Assembly (NCBI RefSeq): GCF_003990045.1
Contig: NZ_RZGZ01000001.1
Coordinates: 496,001-560,000 of the forward strand
Length of the DNA stretch: 64,000 nt
Direction of reading: 5' to 3'
Origin: Labedella endophytica
GTDB taxonomy: Bacteria; Actinomycetota; Actinomycetes; Actinomycetales; Microbacteriaceae
The position numbers and the translations under genes were made by a program. The notes below the pieces were generated by a model that saw nothing but the letters and a program-made list of their open reading frames with translations, did no database searches and had not been told where the DNA came from. Below, piece after piece: positions 36,191 through 43,700 of this stretch. Numbering within the stretch: position 1 is the first letter of the stretch; the number at the start of each line of letters is the position of its first letter.

Positions 36191-37851
36191 CGTCGTCCTT
36201 CCATCGGGCGGCCTGCGCCCGTCGAGGGTGTTTCGAACACCACGCGTCCGCCGACGATCGTGTACGCCACGGAGGCGTCGGCGATCTCCGCTGTCGGGGC
36301 GGAGAAGATGTCACGGTCGAGGATCGTGACGTCGGCGTCGTAGCCGACCGCGATCCTTCCCGTGCGGTGTTCGTCGGCGTTGGCGTACGCGCTGCCGGCG
36401 GTGTAGCCCACGACGGCGTCCGAGAGAGAGATCGCCTGCTCGCCGAAGAGCGGGTCGGTCGCGCGGCCGGGCGGGCACCGCGTGACGGCCGTGTGCATGA
36501 TCTCGAGCGGGTTCGCCGTGCTCACGGGCCAGTCCGATCCGAGGGCGAGCGTCGCGCCCGCGCGTCGGAGGCTCGCGAACGGATACTGCCAGGCCGCCCG
36601 CCTGGCGCCGAGGAAGGGGATCGTGAGCTCGTCCATCTGCGATTCGTGCCGCGCCCAGAGGGGCTGGATGCTCGCCACGGCGTCGAGGCCGGCGAATCGC
36701 GCGATGTCGTCAGGGTGGATGATCTGGAGGTGGGCGAGAAGCGGGCGCCTCATGCCGGGGGTCGACTCGATCGCGTCGAGAGCCTCCCGGACGGCGCGGT
36801 CACCGAGCGTGTGGAAGTGGACGCGGAGACCGGCGGCGGTGAGGGCCGCGGAGGCCTCCGTGAGCATGCCGGGGTCGACGAAGCTCTTGCCGGCGTTCGA
36901 CGTGGAGCAGCCGCAGCCGTCGAGGTAGGGCTCGAGCATGGCGGCGGTGAAGTTCTCCGCGACACCGTCCTGCATGATCTTGACGCTGCCGGCGCTGAAG
37001 CGGTCACCTGCCACCGCGTCGCGGTTCGCGACGAAGGCCTCGATCTGGTCGAGCCCCTTCTCCCGCTCCCACCATTGCGCGCCGACGACACGGGCGAGGA
37101 GCCGGCCGTCTGCGTCGAGGCGGCGGTAGGAGGCGAGGTTGTCGAGTCCCCGATCGCCGGATTCGACCATGGCGTCCTGCCAGGCCGTGACGCCCCAGGC
37201 GAAGAGCTGTTCCTGGGCGAGCAGGAATCCCCTGTCCACGTCGTCGTCGCCGAGCGGGGGCACGTGCGCGGAGACGAGCTCCATCGCGCCCTCCTGGAGG
37301 CAGCCCACGGGGTCGCCGTCGGCGTCGCGCTCGACGCGACCGGAGAGCGGGTCGATCGTGTCGCGGGTGACCCCGGCGATCTCGAGGGCTTTCGAATTGA
37401 CCCATGCGCCGTGACCGTCGCGGTTCGGCAGGTAGACGGGCCGGTCGGGAACGACGCGATCGAGCAGATCCTTCGTCGGGATGCCGCCGGGGAAGAGGTC
37501 CATGCCCCAGCCGCCCCCGGTGATCCAGGCGCGATCGGGATTCGCGGCGGCGTAGGCCGAGATCCGCTCGAGGTACCCGTCGATCGAGTCCTCGTCGGAG
37601 AGGTCGCACGTGATGAGGGTGTTCCCGGCGTGGTGGGGGTGGATGTGTGAATCCTGGAAACCGGGGGAGACGAGGCCGCCGGCGGCGTCGATCGTCTCGG
37701 TGGGCCGGGCGGGGAGCGCGTCGACGGCGTCGGAGCCGATCGCAGCGACCCGGCCGTCCACCAGAGCGACGGGTTCTTCCTGGATGTGGCCATCCAGGAA
37801 GACCCGGCCACCGGTGATGAGGATCGCTTCGGGAGTGCGACCGTGGTGCAT
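36187..37851 (-). CDS. Amidohydrolase family 3 protein (YtcJ-like)
   Basis: 554 residues of the metal-dependent hydrolase superfamily. The metal-binding GFQDSHIHPHH motif is at about residue 63, and the C-terminal LGSDWPVSTANPLEIMH motif supplies the last aspartate. YtcJ/LAF3-type enzymes hydrolyse N-substituted amides; the substrate is unknown. As first gene of the operon with potADBC it may release an amine or act on an imported acylated polyamine; that is inference. ATG follows GGAAAGG. Confidence 0.88.
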   Translation of the reverse strand: MHHGRTPEAILITGGRVFLDGHIQEEPVALVDGRVAAIGSDAVDALPARPTETIDAAGGLVSPGFQDSHIHPHHAGNTLITCDLSDEDSIDGYLERISAYAAANPDRAWITGGGWGMDLFPGGIPTKDLLDRVVPDRPVYLPNRDGHGAWVNSKALEIAGVTRDTIDPLSGRVERDADGDPVGCLQEGAMELVSAHVPPLGDDDVDRGFLLAQEQLFAWGVTAWQDAMVESGDRGLDNLASYRRLDADGRLLARVVGAQWWEREKGLDQIEAFVANRDAVAGDRFSAGSVKIMQDGVAENFTAAMLEPYLDGCGCSTSNAGKSFVDPGMLTEASAALTAAGLRVHFHTLGDRAVREALDAIESTPGMRRPLLAHLQIIHPDDIARFAGLDAVASIQPLWARHESQMDELTIPFLGARRAAWQYPFASLRRAGATLALGSDWPVSTANPLEIMHTAVTRCPPGRATDPLFGEQAISLSDAVVGYTAGSAYANADEHRTGRIAVGYDADVTILDRDIFSAPTAEIADASVAYTIVGGRVVFETPSTGAGRPMEGRR

Positions 37852-37997
37852 GTGAGACCTTTCCGTCGGCGGAACGCGGGGGAGCGTTTCGCGCAGTACG
37901 GGAATTCTGTTGTCTCGGGGCCGGAAAGGGAATACCCCGGCTCGGAGATTTACACAATTGAAACGGCAATCGAATCGCCTTCATTCGACGGAAACGC

Positions 37998-38026
37998 TTG
38001 CGATCGGACCTGGGATCGACTGATAC
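37998..38026 (+). promoter_or_regulatory. Promoter for the cupin gene
   Basis: TTGCGA, 17-nt spacer, TGATAC, about 36 nt before the ATG at 38063. Confidence 0.5.
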
Positions 38027-38062
38027 CGTGTCGCAGACGTCCACAACGACTCGGAGAGACCC

Positions 38063-38410
38063 ATGCCAGAACTCGTTCCCGCACCGGATTCCGTCCTGCA
38101 CCTCCCGGCTGTCGACCTGCACCCGATGGACGCGGGGGAAGGCGCCCCGCTGACGCGCTGGACCGAGCTCGGCCCACTTTTCGGCGAAGCCGCCCAGTCG
38201 TTCGGCGTCTGGGAGATGGAGCCGGGGGTCGCGCTCGACACGGAGGTCGACGAGGTGTTCGTCGTGATCTCGGGTGCCTGCACGATCGAGTTCCTCGACT
38301 CGGGGGAGGAGATCGACGTCTCGGCCGGAGACCTGGTCCGGCTCGCGGAGGGCTCACGCACGCGGTGGACCGTGACGACGACCCTGCGGAAGCTCTACCT
38401 CGCGCCCTGA
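38063..38410 (+). CDS. Cupin-domain protein (Cupin_3/DUF861-like)
   Basis: 115 residues forming one small beta barrel: VWEMEPGVALDTEVDEVFVVISGACTIEF, then DVSAGDLVRLAEGSRTRWTVTTTLRKLYLA. The ending W-x-V-x(5)-LRKLYL is typical of the Cupin_3 group found beside amine and ureide catabolism genes and in PuuR-like proteins. The usual His-x-His metal ligands are poorly conserved, so it may bind a small molecule without metal. RBS GGAGAG; its own promoter. Neighbour context suggests amine metabolism. Confidence 0.8.
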   Translation: MPELVPAPDSVLHLPAVDLHPMDAGEGAPLTRWTELGPLFGEAAQSFGVWEMEPGVALDTEVDEVFVVISGACTIEFLDSGEEIDVSAGDLVRLAEGSRTRWTVTTTLRKLYLAP

Positions 38411-38456
38411 AGTGTGACGCGCCGTGGTGTCCGAGTGGCGAGCGCGCCGACGGCGA

Positions 38457-38487
38457 CGGCGCGGGCCTCCGTCGAGGACCCGCGCCG
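38457..38487. terminator. Hairpin after the cupin gene
   Basis: CGGCGCGGG/CCCGCGCCG stem with an inner CCTC/GAGG stem, followed by TTCT; lies between convergent genes. Confidence 0.6.
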
Positions 38488-38553
38488 TTCTCCGTCTGTT
38501 CCGCTCGTCTGTCCGCCAGTCCGCTCGTCAGGCCGTCGGGCGTCGACGGATCG

Positions 38554-39177
38554 TCAGTGGGTCAGGATCCGCTTGATCGACGTTGCCGCGCGCTCGAGCT
38601 CGATCCGCAGCTCGGCGAGCTGAGCCGACGTGAACGAGCGTCCCGAACCGATGTGCGTCCGCAGGGCGGCCCTGGTGTCGTGTCGGAACACGTTCAGGGC
38701 CAGTTCCGCATCCTGCAGAGCGAGTCGCGACGTGGTCCGGTCGTCCGGGGTCGTCGATGAGACGGGGGGAACGCGGGAGGCCGACTCCCGAGCGTCCCGC
38801 GCGGCCGACGCCAGTTCGGCCTTGAGACTCTTCATCGCGGTCGTCACGTCCGAACGCACCTCGTGGGCCAGACGGCGCACGGAATCGGTGACCTCGGACT
38901 CCACCCGTCCGAGCTCGTCCCCGCGGGCGGCGAGCTCCGCGCGACCGGCGTCGGTGATGCGGTAGACGGTCTTGCGACCGTCGCTCGCCTTCGTGACGAG
39001 TCCCTCCTCTTCGAGCTTGGCGAGACGGGGGTAGATCGTTCCGGCGCTCGGGCTGTAGGTCCCTCCGAATCGGTCGCCCAGGGCCTGGATGAGCTCGTAG
39101 CCGTGGCGCGGGGTCTCGTCGAGGAGTTTCAGCAGGTACAGCCGGAGGCTGCCGTGGGAGAAGACGGGGGGCGTCAT
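38554..39177 (-). CDS. PadR family transcriptional regulator
   Basis: 207 residues. N-terminal PadR wHTH: LYLLKLLDETPRHGYELIQALGDRFGGTYSPSAGTIYPRLAKLEEEGLVTK and RKTVYRITDAGRAEL. The C-terminal half is a helical dimerisation region rich in Arg/Glu. PadR proteins usually repress their own operon. Overlaps the upstream DUF4097 gene by ATGA; two palindromic candidate operators lie upstream of that gene. Confidence 0.93.
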   Translation of the reverse strand: MTPPVFSHGSLRLYLLKLLDETPRHGYELIQALGDRFGGTYSPSAGTIYPRLAKLEEEGLVTKASDGRKTVYRITDAGRAELAARGDELGRVESEVTDSVRRLAHEVRSDVTTAMKSLKAELASAARDARESASRVPPVSSTTPDDRTTSRLALQDAELALNVFRHDTRAALRTHIGSGRSFTSAQLAELRIELERAATSIKRILTH

Positions 39178-40121
39178 CGTGCGCCGTCCTGGCCGTGGGT
39201 CGCGGTGCCTGCGCCGTCGTCGGCTCCGGAGAGATCGTCGGAGAAGGTGTCTCCGGACGGGAAGGAGTCAGAATCCGCGAAGGTGTGACCGTCCCGCTCC
39301 GCCGCGTCGGGCCGAGCGGCCCTCCGCACGACGGAGACGTCGCCCGAGACGGTGTTCGCGACCACCTCGACCGAGAAGGCGTCCACGCCCGCGATGGTCT
39401 GGTGGTAGCCGCGGCCGCGCATGCCCTTCACGACCTCGCCGTCGAGCTGGAGCGTGCCGCTCACCGTGTTGACGGTGTAGGCGGCGCCCAGGGTGTCGTC
39501 GACGCGAGCGGTGAGCGCGCCGGAGACGCTGTTCACCCGGATCCGATCGCAGCGACCGTCGATGTCCGCGAAGACGTCGCCGGACACGGTGTCGACCTTG
39601 ACGCGGTCGATCCGTCCGGAGAGGGTGACGTCCCCCGACACGGAGTCGGCCGACACGGCGCCCAGGTGGTTCTGCGCGCTCAACTCGCCGGAGACGCTGT
39701 GGAGGACGAGGTCGCCCTCGAGGCCCTCCGTCTGGATCTCCCCGCTCACGGTCGACAGGCGTGCCCGCGTGGTCAGTCCGGTGACGAGCGCATCGGCCGA
39801 GACGCTGCCGAGCGTCACGGCGATCGCGCGCGGTACGAGCACGCTCACGGAGGCCTTCGCGGAGTTGCGGCCGAAAGCGCTCAGCAGATCGCCGACGTTG
39901 TCCCATCGCAGTTGCGGGTGATCGATGTCGAGGACGTCGCCGTCGATCGAGATCTTGAGATCACGATGGAGGACCGAGTGCACCTCGACGCGCGCGCCGG
40001 GCTCGTCGTGGCCGATGATGTCGATCTGCCCGCCGAGCAGGCTCACCTTCAGGGATCGCACGACCTCGATATCGATCACCCGGGTGTGCCCCGGCGCGAT
40101 GATCCATTTCTCCCGTGCCAT
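39174..40121 (-). CDS. DUF4097-type putative adhesin/toastrack beta-helix protein
   Basis: 315 residues. The core is a repeated beta-strand pattern (VSGEIQTEGLEGDLVLHSVSGELSAQNHLGAVSADSVSGDVTLSG...) with the unit 'VSG(D/E)V' about every 20-25 residues, the hallmark of DUF4097 'toastrack' proteins. There is no signal peptide or membrane helix, so it appears cytosolic. Function unknown; co-occurrence with PadR regulators is common. First gene of a two-gene operon, RBS GAGGAGAGG. Confidence 0.85.
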   Translation of the reverse strand: MAREKWIIAPGHTRVIDIEVVRSLKVSLLGGQIDIIGHDEPGARVEVHSVLHRDLKISIDGDVLDIDHPQLRWDNVGDLLSAFGRNSAKASVSVLVPRAIAVTLGSVSADALVTGLTTRARLSTVSGEIQTEGLEGDLVLHSVSGELSAQNHLGAVSADSVSGDVTLSGRIDRVKVDTVSGDVFADIDGRCDRIRVNSVSGALTARVDDTLGAAYTVNTVSGTLQLDGEVVKGMRGRGYHQTIAGVDAFSVEVVANTVSGDVSVVRRAARPDAAERDGHTFADSDSFPSGDTFSDDLSGADDGAGTATHGQDGAR

Positions 40122-40136
40122 GATGCGTCCTCTCCT

Positions 40137-40150
40137 CGCGATATATCGCG
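40137..40150. promoter_or_regulatory. Candidate PadR operator 1
   Basis: CGCGATATATCGCG, a perfect 14-bp palindrome just upstream of the ribosome-binding site of the DUF4097 gene. Confidence 0.6.
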
Positions 40151-40160
40151 TTGTGATTTC

Positions 40161-40174
40161 ACGATATGTCGCGA
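40161..40174. promoter_or_regulatory. Candidate PadR operator 2
   Basis: ACGATATGTCGCGA, an imperfect copy of operator 1 with its centre 23 bp away, about two helical turns. Confidence 0.5.
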
Positions 40175-40316
40175 TCTCGGCGACGTCAAGTGGCGGTCTC
40201 CTCGCGCGATCTCTCCACAGGCGACCCGTTCGGCGGGTTGTCCACGGATCGGCCCGCCCCTGACTCGACGCCTTCCCTCCAGTACGTACCGTTCGGAATC
40301 GACCGAGGAGGATGCG

Positions 40317-41249
40317 ATGAACGCGTTAGGCGAGACGATCGATGGCGTCGGCCAAGACGGTGCCGACCGCGACGGTACCGACCAGGACGCTGCTGCGGGC
40401 CCGCCGGACCAGGGGAGAGGGGACGGCGGATCCGGTACCGCGACCGTGGCCGCCGACAGGAGGCCGGCCCTCTCGACCACCACGATCGTCCTGTCGATCG
40501 CGGCGGCGGTCGTCGTTCAGGTGACGGTGTGGACGGCCGGGATCGTCGTGGGACTCGCGTTCCTCGCGGGCGTCGCTGCACCGGGCGATGGTCACGCGGA
40601 GCACCCGACGGGTCCCGAGCACATTCCGTGGGGTGACGTCGTCCCCGAATCGCAGATGCCCGAGCAGGACGTCCCCGGGCCGGGCGGCGCGGATCTCGAC
40701 GACGTGGACCGCGACGAAGCCGGCACCGACTGGAGTCTCGACGGGTTCGCCGACTTCGACGATGCGCGCCTGAAGCTCACGGGTGATCCGGGCGACGAAT
40801 GGTCATCGACCCGCCTCCGGGGCCAGAGCGTCTGGGTCGACGCGCGGTGCCGCCTCACGGCCGACATCGTGGACGTGGTGGGGACGGGTGTCGAGAACAT
40901 GACGGACGAGTCCGACGCGGAGGCCTCCGAGCAGGTGGCGCGATCACTCGCGGACGGCGCCCTCGGAGGAGTCGCGACACGGTCGGATCCGACGCCCGCG
41001 ATCGTCCGACTCCCTCACTCGGAGGACGGCCGAGACGTCGACGGAGGAGCCGTCGAACTCACGAGCGTCGCTCTCGTTCCGGACGGATCCGACGTCGCAT
41101 CGTCGTTCCTCGTGGTGTCGGTCAGAGCGTCGGCCGGCCAGGACCGCGCGATCGTCGTCGCCCTCGCGTGCATCGATACCGCACCCGATCGAGCGGACGC
41201 GATGACGCGCGATCTCGTCGGCCGTTTCCAACTCGAGTCGTTCTCGTGA
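40317..41249 (+). CDS. Single-pass membrane protein with acidic external domain, unknown function
   Basis: 310 residues. A disordered acidic/Gly-rich head (about 1-50), one hydrophobic helix (TTTIVLSIAAAVVVQVTVWTAGIVVGLAFLAGVA region, about 52-90), then an acidic extracytoplasmic domain with two cysteines (ARCRLTADIV and ALACIDT). The architecture recalls the Pro/Gln-rich protein at 4-5.7 kb, whose external domain also has two cysteines. RBS GAGGAGGATGCG before ATG. Not assigned to a family. Confidence 0.7.
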   Translation: MNALGETIDGVGQDGADRDGTDQDAAAGPPDQGRGDGGSGTATVAADRRPALSTTTIVLSIAAAVVVQVTVWTAGIVVGLAFLAGVAAPGDGHAEHPTGPEHIPWGDVVPESQMPEQDVPGPGGADLDDVDRDEAGTDWSLDGFADFDDARLKLTGDPGDEWSSTRLRGQSVWVDARCRLTADIVDVVGTGVENMTDESDAEASEQVARSLADGALGGVATRSDPTPAIVRLPHSEDGRDVDGGAVELTSVALVPDGSDVASSFLVVSVRASAGQDRAIVVALACIDTAPDRADAMTRDLVGRFQLESFS

Positions 41250-41288
41250 CCGGAACGGTTCTCCCCCGCTGGTCTCCCTCGAGGGCGG

Positions 41289-41320
41289 CAGCTCCACGCC
41301 CAGGGCGTCAGATGGAGCTG
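41289..41320. terminator. Composite hairpin between convergent genes
   Basis: CAGCTCC/GGAGCTG outer stem and an ACGCCC/GGGCGT inner stem. Confidence 0.4.
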
Positions 41321-41360
41321 GCGCGCTCGCTCGGGAGTAGCCCTTTCGGTGAGGGAGGGG

Positions 41361-42020
41361 TCAGGGGGCGAGGGGGAGCGGAGTGGTCGGTGGGCGGGAC
41401 TCGGACGCGTCGATCGACTCCTCGGCGGCTTGCACGGTGACGACGGGTGCACGGATGGCGAAGAAGGGGAGCGTCAGGTTGCAGAGGGGGCCGATGAGGA
41501 GCGCGAACGCGACCGTGCCGAGCCCCACGTTGCCGCCGAGGATCCAGCCCGTCGCGAGCACGGTGATCTCCACGGACGTGCGAGCGACCCAGATCGGGAC
41601 GCCGAACCGCCGGTTGAGGCCCGTCATGAGCCCGTCGCGCGGACCCGGTCCCATGCGCGCTCCGATGTAGAGGCCGCTCGCCACGGCGAGCAGGACCAGT
41701 CCGGCGACGAACATGAGGATCTGCGCCCACAGCTCGGTCATGGGAGGCACGAGCCACAGTCCGAGTTCGATCGACGGTCCGATGATCAGGATGTTGAGGA
41801 TCGTCCCGACGCCGGGGCGCTGGCGCAGTGGGATCCAGAGCAGCAGGACGAGGACCCCCACGATGTTCGTGAGCACCCCGATGCCGAGGCCGGTGTGGAT
41901 CGACAGGCCCTGGGACAGGACCGTCCACGGGTCCACTCCCAGCACCGCGCGGATCATGAGTGCGTCGGCCACGCCGTAGAGGACGAGGCCGACGAGGAGC
42001 TGGGAGATCCGGCGAGGCAT
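41361..42020 (-). CDS. YczE/YitT-family membrane protein
   Basis: 219 residues, five to six helices. Segments LLVGLVLYGVADALMIRAVLGVDPWTVLSQGL, SGLYIGARMGPGPRDGLMTGLNRRFG and ILGGNVGLGTVAFALLIGPLCNL match the YczE/YyaS branch (GxxLG.PWxV..G, GPRD, GxGT motifs). Function unknown, transport suspected. Divergent from a MocR-type regulator, the pairing described for yczE-yczR. Start ATG 42020 is preferred to an upstream TTG. Confidence 0.85.
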   Translation of the reverse strand: MPRRISQLLVGLVLYGVADALMIRAVLGVDPWTVLSQGLSIHTGLGIGVLTNIVGVLVLLLWIPLRQRPGVGTILNILIIGPSIELGLWLVPPMTELWAQILMFVAGLVLLAVASGLYIGARMGPGPRDGLMTGLNRRFGVPIWVARTSVEITVLATGWILGGNVGLGTVAFALLIGPLCNLTLPFFAIRAPVVTVQAAEESIDASESRPPTTPLPLAP

Positions 42021-42041
42021 GATCAGTATCCAATTGCCTAT

Positions 42042-42064
42042 TTGGCCTTGGAGCAAGAGGCCAA
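42042..42064. promoter_or_regulatory. Candidate MocR operator between yczE-like and MocR genes
   Basis: TTGGCCT, 9-nt spacer, AGGCCAA: a perfect inverted repeat just upstream of the MocR -10 TATGGT, in the 62-bp divergent gap. Confidence 0.5.
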
Positions 42065-42070
42065 TACAAC

Positions 42071-42076
42071 TATGGT
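42071..42076 (+). promoter_or_regulatory. -10 element for the MocR gene (leaderless)
   Basis: TATGGT, 6 nt, ATG at 42083. Confidence 0.5.
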
Positions 42077-42082
42077 GGCCGC

Positions 42083-43513
42083 ATGGTCGATGTCCACATC
42101 ACGGCGCGCGCCCTCACATCCCTCCTCGGGGACTGGCGCGGGACCGACGCCGCCTACCGCAGCCTCTCCGATCGCGTGCGGCTCCTCATCCTCGACGGGC
42201 GCGTTCCGACGGACACCCGGCTTCCCGCCGAGCGCGATCTGGCCGAGCGGCTCGGCCTCAGCCGCACGACGGTGACGGCCGCGTATCGCGAGCTCCGCGA
42301 GAACGGCTACCTCGAGAGCCTGCGCGGATCGGGGAGCGTCGCCCGTCTTCCCGGGGCCGCCCCCGACGTAGCCCCCGTGCGCGAACACGGGGCGCTGGAC
42401 TTCAGCAAAGCCTCGATGCCGGCGTCCGCTCTCGTCGCCGAGGCCTCCGTCGCAGCGGCGGCCCGGTTGCCCCGCTACCTGACCGAGTTCGACTACGACC
42501 CGGTAGGGCTCCCCGAGCTGCGGCGGGCTCTCGCCGAGCGGTACAGCGCGGCCGGGCTCCCGACCTCCCCGGACGAGATCATGGTGACCCTCGGCGCCCA
42601 GCACGCGATCGGCCTGCTCGCGCGCACCATGGTGTCCCGCGGCGATCGCGCTCTCCTCGAGATGCCGAGCTATCCCCACGCGCACGATGCGCTGCGGGCA
42701 GTGGGTGCCCGCCTCGTGCCCGTCACGGTGACGAGCGATCGGGGTTGGGACGACGCCGAGGTGACGCAGGCGTTCGAGCGGACCAACCCGGTCCTCGCGT
42801 ACCTCATGCCCGATTTCCACAACCCGACGGGCGCGTCGATGACCCCCGCGACGCGAGCGACGGTACGCCGGGCCGCTGCGCGCACCGGCACGATCCTCGT
42901 GATCGACGAGACGACGGCCGATCTCTCGATCGATCGAGCCGCACCCCACCGCCCGTTCGCGGCGGACAACGCCGAAGGGGCGCGCATCATCACGATCGGC
43001 TCGCTCGGGAAGACCGTCTGGGGCGGGCTCCGGATCGGCTGGATCCGCGCCGACCGTGCCACGATCCGCAAGCTCGTCGTGGCCCGGTCCATCGGAGACC
43101 TCGGCACACCCATCCTCGAGCAGCTCGTGAGCGTCGAACTCCTCCCGCGGCTCGACGAGATCATCGACCTGCGCCGCTCCCAGCTGGCGGCGACGCGCTA
43201 CCGCGTCGAGCAGCTCCTCGCCGAGAACTTCCCCCGCTGGGAGGTGCCGCGCGTACACGGAGGGCTCGCCCTGTGGGTCGGCATCGGAGCCCCCTTGAGT
43301 TCCCAGCTCGCCCTCGCCTCCAGGTCGCAGGGCCTCGTCGTCGCGGCCGGCCCGCGCTTCGGTATCGACGGGGCGTTCGAGCGGTTCCTCCGTATCCCGA
43401 TCACGTACTCCATCCCGGAGACCGAGCGGGGGATCGAGGCGCTCCGGCGGGCCTGGGCATCGCTCGTGCGCGACCCGGCACCGGCGATGCCGGACCTCGC
43501 CTCGGTCGTCTAG
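42083..43513 (+). CDS. MocR-type PLP-dependent transcriptional regulator (GntR wHTH fused to aminotransferase fold)
   Basis: 476 residues. GntR wHTH at about 20-85 (LRLLILDGRVPTDTRLPAERDLAERLGLSRTTVTAAYRELRENGYL), linker, then a fold type I aminotransferase domain: LGAQHAIGLLARTM, PSYPHAHDALRAVGARLVPV, PDFHNPTGASM, VIDETTADLSID, Schiff-base lysine in GSLGKTVWGGLRIGWIR. Such proteins sense PLP or an aldimine and control a neighbouring gene, here most likely the divergent YczE-like gene. Starts leaderless. Confidence 0.92.
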   Translation: MVDVHITARALTSLLGDWRGTDAAYRSLSDRVRLLILDGRVPTDTRLPAERDLAERLGLSRTTVTAAYRELRENGYLESLRGSGSVARLPGAAPDVAPVREHGALDFSKASMPASALVAEASVAAAARLPRYLTEFDYDPVGLPELRRALAERYSAAGLPTSPDEIMVTLGAQHAIGLLARTMVSRGDRALLEMPSYPHAHDALRAVGARLVPVTVTSDRGWDDAEVTQAFERTNPVLAYLMPDFHNPTGASMTPATRATVRRAAARTGTILVIDETTADLSIDRAAPHRPFAADNAEGARIITIGSLGKTVWGGLRIGWIRADRATIRKLVVARSIGDLGTPILEQLVSVELLPRLDEIIDLRRSQLAATRYRVEQLLAENFPRWEVPRVHGGLALWVGIGAPLSSQLALASRSQGLVVAAGPRFGIDGAFERFLRIPITYSIPETERGIEALRRAWASLVRDPAPAMPDLASVV

Positions 43514-43700
43514 CACGCCGTCCGACCGTCGCTCTCCGGCCCCGGCATCGTCGGCCGGAGGGGCCCGTCCCTGTGGGAGAATCGGAGGTGTGCGGCCCGA
43601 GCGCCGCGCACGCCGGCGCTCGTCGGTCGGCGGAGACGCACACACCGCTGTCGACCTCGGCGCCTGACCGCCGGTGCGACGGCCGTATCGAGGGACCTCC

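Noticed and set aside
39195-40316. Long plus-strand frame continuing into the membrane protein at 40317
   Set aside because: The upstream part is antisense to the DUF4097 gene; a good ribosome-binding site and ATG at 40317 define the real start.
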